The position numbers and the translations under genes were made by a program. Positions 1-10,187 of a stretch of DNA of 64,000 nt are shown here, piece by piece. The notes under the pieces are model-generated. The model made no database searches. It was not told the origin of the DNA and saw nothing but the letters and a program-made list of their open reading frames with translations. Position 1 is the first letter of the stretch, and each line of letters begins with the position of its first letter. Source of the DNA: Conoideocrella luteorostrata (Eukaryota; Ascomycota; Sordariomycetes; Hypocreales; Clavicipitaceae); the NCBI GenBank assembly GCA_032433595.1, contig JASWJB010000010.1, forward strand, positions 186,001 through 250,000, written 5' to 3'.

Positions 1-397
1 TTGTCCCTGGCGCAGGCATTCACGCAGTTGGATAACTAGGGCCATTGACATTGGTTGACCCATCAGGAATCCTCCCACCGACATAATGAATGGCCAAATT
101 GAATGAGGCATGACTGCAAAGCGAATCGTCTGTGATCCAAGCCCTACTCGACTGTGTCGTCATTGATCCCGGCACATTATACGACTATTACTATTGCACC
201 ATCATGTACTATTTAAAGCTCAGCTCACTGCCTGAGTTTCGAACACATCGGTGCCTTGATGCAAGTTAGACGGGTCAGACACCGCCATCATTTACAGGGA
301 ACCGTTCCTGTCTTGGAAATAAGAGTTACTCGTCAAGGATTTATAGGTCGGCAACAGTTATCAGACCTTAAATCTGCTGGCATACGTCCAGCGTGGT
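1..397. other. 3' flank of FCF2, no gene seen
   Basis: This stretch is the region downstream of FCF2. The open frames in it show no family features or codon-like composition. I see nothing further. Confidence 0.5.
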
Positions 398-1267
398 TCA
401 GTTTTGTCGTTTGCGTCGCTGAGATACAAGTTTTTTATAGAAGGCCTTCTTGCCAGATGACTTATTGCGCTGGATACTGGCATATTTCGTCAGCAGCTTC
501 TGTCCATCCAACCCCCCCGTCATTTCTTTTAAGATGGTATCTTTCTTTTCTTTCCTCGTGAGTCTTGCACTATGAAAGTCTGTAGGTCCGACGATCACCT
601 GTCCAACCTGTGAATACTCTGGCGCATTGGCCCTCAGAGCCTTTTTTTGGTGCTTCGGATCTATAACGCCTCGCATTCGCAGCAACTGCCATTCGCGTTT
701 GAATTCTGGGGTGAGGTCTGTCTTGGGCAAATTAAACCAATCAGTGCCAGCAGAATTCTGTTGTTGAATGTTAGTAGCCGTGCATGAGCAAACGCTAAGG
801 CATTGATGGATATTGTAAAGAGACTAGTACTATAAAGAATTCAGAGTAACTATGATAAGATTGAAATCATGTAGTCTAGAGGCCATGATCCAAGACGGAT
901 ACGAGCCTCAAGTCAAGGTGCCGAGAGGGGCTGCTTTTCATCACTATTCTTTCCAATCGCAAAACCGCGATTGGGACAAGCATACACAAGAAAAAAAATC
1001 CCAAAAATCGGAATGACAGCAAGTAGGGAAATGATAACACGCAACTGTAGAAATATTTCTCACCTCTTCGGTACTAGCCATGGCTAGTTCGTTCTTCTGG
1101 AGTTTGCGAACACTAAGGTTATCTTCTTGCGCTCTCCGAATGCTTGTTTTCCCCGTTGGTTCTTTTAATGAGAATGACTTGTCCTTGCTTCCTGAAGAGT
1201 GCGGCTGAAGGCGCTCTTCAGCCTGACGGAGTAAATCATAAATATGATTATTCGAGATATCTGGCAT
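398..1267 (-). CDS. FCF2: Fcf2-type pre-rRNA processing factor
   Basis: Two exons read on the minus strand: 1267-1064 and 757-398, giving about 187 aa. The C-terminal exon carries the Fcf2 signature, beginning TDWFNLPKTDLTPEFKR and continuing through LLRMRGVIDPK, GPTDFHSARLTRKE and a basic C-terminus. The N-terminal exon has the family's helical start (IYDLLRQAEERL). The 306-nt intron begins GTGAGA and ends with a clear TACTAAC branch site and CAG, and both sides are phase 0. The family (yeast Fcf2, human DNTTIP2) is a nucleolar factor for early cleavages of the 35S pre-rRNA in 18S synthesis. The ATG at 1267 is the best start, but an extra upstream exon cannot be excluded, and the intron is long for this genome, so a small missed exon is possible. 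It diverges from HAP5. Confidence 0.88.
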
Positions 1268-1772
1268 CGCTTTCGCAATTAATGAAGTGACGCTGCCGCC
1301 TGCTGTATGACATTGTGAAGCTGGCCTGGCAAACATGAAAAAAATTGATTGAATGAGTATTAGTGGGGAGTTGGGCGAAGTAGCTCGGATTACATAATGA
1401 TAATAGCCAATCAGACACCATTTCATTATAGACCCACTATCAGCCTCGGAGTAGTTAGTGGGAGGTAACTCTGTTAGTACCTAAAGCCATTGGGTGTCTC
1501 CTCGTTCACTCTGCACGTACATCAATCAACAGCATCTACTTGGTCAAAAATATCTCACGCAAACCGCTGTATGATCATCGCCAGATGTCGCCACAGTAGC
1601 TCCGAGCCCTCCGCGATTAGTAATAGCATTCACTTGAACCTATTAGAAGGAAATATTACTCACTACGCCCCAGTAACCAAGACCTCAAGCGCAGGTAGCT
1701 TTATCAACTACTGAAACTTGCGACTCGGCACCTCCAACCTTGCCTTCGGACATTAGTACAGGTGCCATTGAA
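1268..1772. promoter_or_regulatory. divergent FCF2/HAP5 intergenic region
   Basis: About 0.5 kb separates the inferred start codons of FCF2 (minus) and HAP5 (plus), so it must carry both promoters and leaders. It contains no convincing coding sequence. No specific operator was identified. Confidence 0.45.
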
Positions 1773-2841
1773 ATGGACTCGCAAAATCAACCACAGCAGT
1801 CTCACTCACAGCCGAATCGCTCGGCTCCTGCCTATGATCCTAGTCATGGTGGCCACTATGGTAGGCACTATGATGTCCTTCTGCCTTCGTACTGACAGAA
1901 TCACTGACTAAGAACCACCACAGGAGCTTGTGCAGCAGTTTGTTTGCCTATCTCTCGAAATTTGGTTGAATGTAACTGATCCTTCCAATTAGCTAGCTTC
2001 ACAAGGCTTCGCACCAGCTGAGCTTTATACTGGCCCATGGGCTAATGTTCGTATCCTAATCCCCTAATATGTCCTTATTAACTTCCTCTAACTTGGCATC
2101 CCGATAGGTTCACCAGGGATTAACCGGTCAATACAAAGATATTTTAACAACTTACTGGCAGCAAACAATAACACACCTGGAGAGCGACGCGCACGATTAC
2201 AAGATCCATCAGCTGCCTCTTGCCCGCATCAAGAAGGTGATGAAAGCGGACCCAGAAGTAAAAATGATTTCAGCTGAAGCACCAATACTTTTCGCAAAAG
2301 GTTGTGATATTTTCATCACGGAGCTCACCATGCGTGCCTGGATTCATGCCGAAGAGAATAAGCGGCGCACGCTTCAACGGTCGGACATTGCTTCAGCTCT
2401 CGCGAAGTCGGATATGTTTGATTTCTTAATCGACATTGTGCCTCGTGAGGAAGCCTCAGCTCATGCGAAAAGAACTGCGGCACAGTCTGCTGGCGGCCCT
2501 CAGACTGCCCCCGCGGCTCCGACTCAAGGTCAAATGCCTGGTCAGCATGCTAACATAAATGCCTCCCACCCCATGGCTCCAGCAGACTACATGGGCGGGC
2601 ATCACCTAGCTCCTGACCAGGACTATCGGCAGAATCCAAACATGTACACTGGCCAAGTTCCTCCGGCACCTTCAGCCAACTATGGCCAAGCCCAAGCGCC
2701 AGCAACTATGTACGGCGAAATGGAAGGAATGTATCCTTACACCACCCTGCAAGCGCAACAAGTGAGTGCCAGTCTCTGCTCTACAATATATGTGCTAATG
2801 TTAGAGTCAAGGCACCAATGCCCCCTGAAGAATTTGAATAG
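1773..2841 (+). CDS. HAP5: CCAAT-binding complex subunit (HAP5/NF-YC, hapE)
   Basis: The core exon 2108-2761 encodes the NF-YC histone fold: [18 protein letters not shown], then [20 protein letters not shown] and [21 protein letters not shown] Gln/Pro/Ala-rich tail follows. The first exon is 1773-1860 and the last is 2812-2841, ending APMPPEEFE; this needs the distal acceptor at 2810-2811. Between exon 1 and exon 1993/1997-2046 there are two in-frame solutions: one 136-nt intron (273 aa), or two introns of about 60 nt around a 14-nt micro-exon at 1924-1937 (279 aa). The protein dimerises with HAP3/NF-YB and, with HAP2, binds CCAAT promoters; in Aspergillus this complex works with HapX in iron control. 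The fold and the strong family match make the identity secure; only the 5' splicing is uncertain. Confidence 0.95.
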
Positions 2842-3123
2842 ACGGACTGCTTCGCTGCGCAACTAAAATACCTAACTCCGCGGAAAAGGCATTCCTGTAT
2901 CGCTTCTTTTCATTTGCATATATATATGCTACAACGAGGTGACTTGCTTGCTATACACTATTTTAAAGAATCTGATTTGGCTGGGATTACGATGTTATCA
3001 TGCATTCAATATTCCGTAACCTAATTACTGCATCGTTTTCTGTAACTGAGCCTGAATGTTTGTGTTTTCTCGTCCTCCCTTTAAAAATATTTTGACCTAT
3101 TGAGACATGTGGTGTTGAGCAAA

Positions 3124-6030
3124 TTATTTCATCATAGCAAATCGAGATGAGAGGTTGGAGAGCGGCGCTGATCTGCCAGGAAGTTGTGACACCGGGGTCA
3201 ACCTAATGATGGATTAGCTATGGTATATATATTTTAAGACATGATAGACTCACTTTTCCAATAATATGGGCCCGTTAAGTGCATCGACTCGGCCATACTT
3301 CTTGTTCCGAATGGAAATATCGAAAAATTCTTCATGATTATCGGACTCCATTAAGTTAATAGTTTGTTGGAGCTCATCCAGATTTTCGCGTAGCATCTGA
3401 CCATTCTCCAAGCTACTGACGAACTCGGTCAAATATTGTACGTCCTGTGCCAATGCTGCCACTCCGTTGCTGTTGACGTGCTTGACCTCTGGGGACAGTG
3501 GAAGAGCCTAATGACTAGTTAGCCGACTAATTCACGAAGCTTCTACGCTCTTGCAGCGTATAGAAGTAGCAAACCAGAATTTTGTTCGCAGCATGCGATA
3601 GCGCATCGAAGTAAATCAGCTCCTTGATTTCTCTTGGCAGTCCCAGAAGTGTCGAATTCATAATGTTGGAAAGATATCGAGTTAATGTCTGCATGTAGTT
3701 ACTTGGTTCCGGCGTCACATTCGCAGCCATCCTATCAAAGTTAGTTAAAGCCTATTCGGGCTGTACAAAAGAAGTTGTTGGGGCGGGAAAAAAAGAGAAG
3801 GGGGGCGGGGGGGTCTCGCTAACCAGTCATATTCTGAAGTATCGACCAGATCATCAATTTTGCTGTTGACGAGTTCAAAAATCCGCTTCTCGGCAGTCTT
3901 TTTATTGTTTCGAAACTCTTCTGTTGCGTGTAACTTCAGCGGGCCCCCTGCCGAAGATGAAGACCTCGCTCGGATTAAAAGTTGTTCTAGTTCTTGACAT
4001 GCAATTTCAAAATGCTCGAGATTGATCAGGATTTGTACGATTTGCCCGAGATATTGTGATGAGAGTCTTTCAACTAGTGACTGGCAAACCTTTTCGGTTA
4101 GGAGCTCATCCAAAGACTGTTGTAATTCATTAGTAGAAAAATAAATTGAAGTAATGGTAATTGCATTACCTTTCGTAAAGTTTCGTCAATAACCTCGGCA
4201 TGCTGAAAGTGATCGTCCGAGAAGAAGTAAAACTGATTGAGGAAGTTTCGAACATCTATACAGCAAAGAGGGTACATCTGTGAGAATGGCAGGACGCAGG
4301 GGAATCTAATAACACCTCCGTTAGGTGTTTCTTGTGAGGCTAACAACGGGTTTGGTACCGCTAAATTACTTACGTCACGTCATCAACAGGCTGTCCTTGT
4401 ATGAACCAGCTAACGTTGATAACCTTTTCGTATTCTTCTCGAGAGTTGATGGCCATCGGCATGTAGTCATCTGTTGAGACAATCTCCATTTGAATGTATT
4501 AGTCGCGGGCGCAGGGGCGTACGATTTTGCCAATTCATCTTACCTCTTGAAAATCATCACTAAAGCGATGTTTGAGGAGCTCAGCATATTTGTCGAAGAG
4601 AGTGAGGAGGAAAGTGTCAAGGGTAGAGACCGAGTAGCCCCATCCCTAAGCGGCATTTAGAAGTCGTCTGTAAGACTCTGCCATGGTACTTACCTCCATA
4701 GTCTGAACGAATAGTGCGATGAATCCCTTTATTTTGAGTAGAACTTCTGCATTGCTGACATCATTTAGTGCCCGCGCCGTGAGATTAATTGCAGCAGAAC
4801 ACATTGACTCCCAAAGTTCCTCGACCTGGCGCGAGTCAATATTGATGCTAAACAATAATTGTATGGAACATTATATTGGACTCACGTCGGCACCGGATCG
4901 CAAATGCGGCAGTCGGCGCATAGTTTCCCTTTCAATGATGGCAAATCCAGCAATTCCTTCCAAAAGGCTGCTCAGTGATGCCTCATCATCGGTTAATAAA
5001 TCAATTGATCCCGGAAGCAGGAGATCTTTCTGCTGTCTTCTGGTGGCAGCGTAGTCGGACCGAAAGCGATCAGTTTGTCCCAGAGCATCGTGGATGTGCA
5101 TAGCCTCCAAAAGCGGTGTAAAATTGACCTGAAGCTCCTCGTTGTCTAATACATCAAACTCCTGGCTTTCATCACATACGAGTTCAATTGAGGAATTTAG
5201 CTTGAAGTTAGCAAGAAATTGATCTTCTTCGACTCTTTGTCTTTGTCGAGATCTTCGCATTTCTGTATGATAAAACGCCACCTCTCCGAGGAATTGTGAT
5301 GTCTCTCTGACTCTGAACAACCATGTGCTCAAGTCGGCCATAACAGCCTCAGAAATAGCTTTTTGAGATCCAGGTATTGATTTCTGAATTGCATCAGCTA
5401 ATCGATGCTGTGTAGCATATCGATTTTGTAAAATGGGAACTAGGTGCTCATTTTGAAGGTCCTCCAGGGATTTCAGTGCGGAGTAATAATTTTTCTGACG
5501 CACAAGATCATGAGCATGATTCACCGCATGGAGCACTTTCAATGATTCTCTTAGCGCGTCCGCGGCATCAGCAATGTTTTGTCGGATAGCTTTGGTGTTG
5601 ACTAAAGCGCCTTTTTGCTCAGCCAGCTGTTCGGTGCTAGCTTGTATTGATTGATTAAGCTCAAGAATCTCGAAGGTTAGTGTAACAGTATCTTCCCGAA
5701 CAAGCTGGAGCTTAGAAACTGAATCGAGGAATTCTTCGTGCTTTGTTAAACCGATGCGCTCGATATCGGCCTCGCGATCATCGCAGTATCTTGTCAGACA
5801 TTGTATTAAAGCTGGAGTCCGTCTCGAATTAGTCGCATCCTTCAAAACTGGCGTAAGGTGATCGAGGAAATCAGAATCCGTAGACGAAAGAATTATCTAC
5901 GAGCTGGTTAGATGGATAATCCACTGCATGCCAATGTACAAAGCCTCAAGTTTTGAGACATTGCGAAAGGGCTTCAAACCTGTGGTACCGCAGAGGCATA
6001 GTCGTCTAAAGCCGCCTGACGCCGTGGCAT
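3124..6030 (-). CDS. SEC15: exocyst complex component Sec15
   Basis: Ten exons on the minus strand were joined in phase: 6030-5980, 5896-4886, 4825-4694, 4645-4544, 4483-4374, 4305-4170, 4116-3824, 3731-3575, 3507-3254 and 3202-3124, for about 774 aa. That is the usual fungal Sec15 length. The protein starts MPRRQAALDDYASAV. It contains the conserved N-terminal block (RIGLTKHEEFLDSV, LNQSIQASTEQLAEQKGALV), the long helical rods, and the C-terminal blocks FPCVLPFSQMYPLCCIDVR and EPSNYMQTLTRYLSNIMNS. Sec15 is the exocyst subunit that binds the GTP-loaded Rab Sec4 on secretory vesicles and recruits the tethering complex at growth sites. All introns have GT..AG ends. The last exon is short and its C-terminus is less conserved, so the end is the least certain part. 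Confidence 0.95.
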
Positions 6031-6810
6031 TATGGTGTGTACGTACAGGAGAGATTCCAGAATGATCAAATACGTTCAAGTCTCTTGTCATCTAGGAGTT
6101 GAGGGTGGATCCGAAATAGGTTGGTGGCTAGCTGACGTGGCTTATCGCACCGCGCCTTATCGCATCGCCGTTGGTCGCGCCACAGCCTTTGGACTGATTT
6201 GAGGACATCTGAGCTTTACCACCTATGTTGCAGCTGCAGCTTCTGAGATGGGCCAGTGCTAAACATCCGAATATGATGGAGATAGTTTTGCATATTGACA
6301 CACAGTGCCTTATCTTAGACTCAATTACCAAAACACACCATATCTGACATAAACCTAGACACCTTGTTACTCGAAGTGGAATGAACATACGCTTCAATGC
6401 ATCACATGCTTTGTGAAGTGCATCTCGTTGGTGCATGCATGGAGTTGGAGTCAACATGTATAGTGATCATGGAATAGAGCACAAGGAAAGAAGGAAACGG
6501 GGAAGGAGTAATTGGTCTTGCAGGGGGGAGGTAAGCTGCGAACACCTGTTCCCTTTCGAAACAAAGTGAACAATACGATGTGGTCCTATATCAAAGGCCA
6601 GCTGCGGCAGGCGCGACTACCTCCAACTTTGCCTGATTCACAGTCCTTCTGGCCACTTTCTCCACCTGAATCCCGCCTCAATTCCTGGTGAACTACGATT
6701 TAGAGATCTATTGCAAAACAGAAAAAAGACCAAAGGTATCACAGACATCTCTTCCTCCCCAATTCCCTTGAAATATCCAGGCCCTCCCCAACACCATCTA
6801 AGGATATCTC
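6031..6810. promoter_or_regulatory. divergent SEC15/Mei2 intergenic region
   Basis: About 0.8 kb lies between the start codons of SEC15 (minus) and the Mei2-type gene (plus). Pyrimidine-rich stretches just before 6811 fit a fungal 5' leader. The open frame at 6128-6457 on the minus strand is Cys-rich and resembles no family I know; I treat it as chance. Confidence 0.45.
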
Positions 6811-9458
6811 ATGTTCCTTTCGTCATCTACCATGGCTCTTGAAAGTGACCACCCAGTCTCCCCTCGATCCTCAAGCGGAGTCGAGGAATCACTCAGAGGA
6901 ACACCGGATACTCGAACTACTTCGGCCTCACAGCAGGGAACAGAAACAAGACCTGGCAGCATCATTCGTATGATACCTCTGTCAGTCCCAGACAATGCAT
7001 CACCAATAGCAGCATTGCCATCTGATCAGCAGTATGTTTCTGGCGTGGTACCAGAGAGAGACCCATTCTTGACCCCCCATCATTTCCACAGAAGACTGTC
7101 CCCAACGGCCTCAGCCTTCAACCCATTCATGAGATCAAGCAGATTGATTGAACTCGAGCAGACTGCTCCTATTGCCACGGCTCTTAGTACCGAACTAGGA
7201 CTGTCCAGATGTCTCTCAGTGTCAGCGGCAGAGCCACTTGCCGTGGAGCAAGTTGGTCACTGGCTGAATGTAAGTTTTCCGATTCGAAACATGGAGCCTT
7301 GATTGGGAATTTGGCTCATAGAATTGCCTCCTAGAACTTAGAAATCCACGGCCGTCAGTTTTACGGATATAAAAGGATCGACACCGCGGCTGAAAAAGCA
7401 CTCGTACAATTTGACGACATCAGAGATGCTTGTTCTGTCCTGACGGCTATTGTGACATCCAATCAAGGCTGGAAAGTTGAGTACTGTGGCAGTTCCCTCA
7501 GCGACCAGGTAATGACCTATTCCCGTTAGCGAATCCCTTGCCGTTGGCGGGCAAGTTAACACCTCAACTACAGCAGCTTACTAGTTCCGGGTTGCAAACT
7601 TTGACGTCGGGCAATGGACAAGTTCTGGTCATGGCCACGATTGCCCGAAACGTCAATTCAGACCTAGGCCAGGTGTTCAACATCACTCGAAACTTCCTTC
7701 ATTCGTATGGCCGTCTCTTTGCCTTTATAGAAGTTTCAAACTCCCCGAAAGGGTCTCTAAAAGCGGTGGCGGAGTTCTGTGATATCTCTCATTCTACAAA
7801 AATGATGACAAATTGTACACACGCTACAACCCCTGAGGTATGATTGGCCATGTAAATTCACGGGCTCATAGTCTGCTAACTTAAAAAGGGAGTTCACTTG
7901 GCAATTTCGCCCTATAACCACTCCGACGCATGGAACAGTTCTCTTGGAACGATATTACGCAACCGTAGCGGGGCGACACAAGGCAGCTCTAGCCACATGC
8001 GAAAGAATTTGTCTCCGGTTCCTCGTTCTGTTCTGTCATTGGAAGGACAAGCGAACCAACAATACACAATGTACCCGCTCATGTTGCAGTCACCATTTGT
8101 TGCAAATGTTCCTTACATCCTGGACTCTATGGTACCTGCATGCAGTCAAGGTCATGTCTCTCCTGTCAGTGCTTTGCCTCCAACGTACCCTGTTCTTGGT
8201 CCTCTCTACCATGCGCCACCATCACCCGCCTTAACTGTACAGAATAATTTCAGTCCATCAAGGGCAGTGCCAGGATTCTTCAGACCCGATGGTCGCAGGC
8301 AGAATGCTACGCGTATCGCAAGATCGCCATATAATGGATCTTCTAACCATCATAATTTCGTCGATATCAACCGAATTCGCGAGGGCATCGACGTCCGAAC
8401 AACAGTGAGTGCCATTCGCAATTTTTATGTGTCGGCCTAACCAGTGAAGATTATGCTTCGAAATATCCCCAACAAGGTTGATCAAGCTATGTTGAAAAGA
8501 ATTATAGACGATTCAAGCTGGGGAAAATACGACTTCATGTACCTGCGCATAGACTTCGCCAATGATTGCAAGTATGTCAACTTTAGAGAGCTTCAGGACA
8601 CATTATTTCCCTCGCGCATGCTGAATGAGATTTTGCGCTGACATATTTCGCTAGTGTTGGCTATGCATTCATCAATTTCGTAGATGTAAGCAGGAATACT
8701 TTGAATGATAATGGCGGCGTTATTTTTGCTAACTTGAGTAGCCATTAGATATAATCGATGTTAGTGTTTCCCACGAAAAAGCCTAACTTGTAGCTAATGA
8801 AAAGTCAAGTTTGTGGAAGTTAGAGGCAATCAGCGGTGGTAAGTATGCTTGACCGCCTCTCGGCTAAGCTCTAACGATGATTAGGAATTGTTTCAAAAGC
8901 GACAAAGTTGCTGAGATATCGTATGCAAGTAAGTTCAACAAATGCCTTGTTACTGCTCTATAACTAATTCTCAATCAACTTCTAGCAATTCAAGGCAAAG
9001 ACTGCTTGGTGCAGAAGTTCAGGAATAGCTCAGTCATGCTCGAGGCTCCTCACTACCGTCCAAAGGTATTAATAGTGGCGACACGCTATTTGTGGCAAGC
9101 TCAATGCAGAACACTGACTTGCCATAGCTTTATTTCACTTGCAATGGACCGAGACCTGGGTTGGCTGGCCAGGAAGAGCCATTTCCTGACCCAGACAATC
9201 AGTCTAAAATGAAAAGAAGCTGCGAAAATGCAGAACACGTTGGTTAGTTGCTGTATTGATACTTTGTCTACTCTTTCGAAATAAACTCACTCTATCGTAG
9301 GGCTATTTACACCCAACGCTGGACAGCACTATCGAGACGAGCAGCGGCGCAGGCGATCCCAGTACGATCGTGGAACTAGGCTTGCTGCTCTCGAGGAATA
9401 TGACTTCGATGCTGCAATGCAGAACTTCCAAAACTTGTACATCAACACCTCCCGTTGA
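6811..9458 (+). CDS. Mei2-like RNA-binding protein
   Basis: Twelve exons join in phase into about 669 aa: 6811-7269, 7335-7508, 7574-7837, 7889-8404, 8450-8571, 8655-8685, 8742-8759, 8810-8838, 8885-8928, 8986-9065, 9128-9242 and 9301-9458. The C-terminal half carries the Mei2-specific RRM: TTIMLRNIPNKVDQAML, SSWGKYDFMYLRIDFAND, CNVGYAFINFVD and YATIQGKDCLVQKFRNSSVM. The N-terminal half is Ser/Pro-rich with two weaker RRM-like blocks (7335-7837). Mei2 in fission yeast drives meiotic entry by sequestering the mRNA-elimination machinery; filamentous fungal relatives are linked to sexual development, but the role here is inferred. The RRM is cut by many introns, including an 18-nt exon (PLDIID); splicing across them reconstructs the domain exactly, which supports every junction. 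An alternative start is the ATG at 6832. Confidence 0.92.
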
Positions 9459-10187
9459 CGGTATATTTTGAGTGGAGTTATTGGCTGGAGACTGAATGCC
9501 TGATCAGTTCTCAAACTCATGCCATAATCATTCAATTTCCCTTGGGCTTGATACAATTTTGATGCCTTGATTTACAACTAAGCTGCTTCCTAAAGCTCTC
9601 TAACGAGACAATTACCTATATTCACAGGAAAATTTGAAAGGCAGGGATGTGAGAAAAAAGGAGGTGTAGATTCTATTAGCTTGAGACAATAAACACGTGG
9701 CTAATTTATTCACGTTCACGTAGTTTGCGCGATACACACGGTGAGTTGGATTTCTTTATATATTCTATCCGCATGATGCAGTGAATTTGCAAATTTACGG
9801 CGAACACAAGCGCGAACTTTATTGTTCATTATTCATGACTTGTTGTTTTATTGTGCAGTCCTGAACTGAACTCTGTTGACGGCACAGCTTGACTCACAGG
9901 GCGCCAAACACGACACAAACCCATTACCGTGGATATCGGACTGTTGGCCGATGGTTTCCGGCAGGGTATATAGCCGGCATCTACTTCTGTATAGTTACGT
10001 ATTGACACGAGCCTATAAGCGACCAAACATGTACGTATATATTCTATTGGCGTTCTTAGGAGGCTATATATCGCACTACAACTAGCCACACGTACCAAAC
10101 CTGAGAAGTCGATCAACTAAGGCGGAGCGGGCTGCAACAGCTTATATTGATCTTGTACTATTGATATAACAGTATCTACACTACACA
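9459..10187. other. convergent 3' flanks of Mei2-type gene and SUN gene
   Basis: This interval holds the 3' flanks of two convergent genes. It contains one copy (9775-9830) of a short diverged repeat whose partner lies near 60.6 kb on the other strand. I see no gene in it. Confidence 0.5.
9775..9830 (+). repeat. diverged dispersed repeat, copy A
   Basis: The segment starts GATGCAGTGAATT and ends with GCGAACTTTATTGTTCATT. The reverse complement of 60590-60634 starts with the same 13 bases and ends GCACGAACCTTATTGTTCATT, with a more diverged, shorter middle. The order and spacing are conserved, so the two are best read as decayed copies of one dispersed element, not chance matches. Confidence 0.5.

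Noticed and set aside
6128..6457. 109-codon Cys-rich ORF on the minus strand
   Set aside because: No domain, no splice support, lies in the promoter region between two divergent genes.
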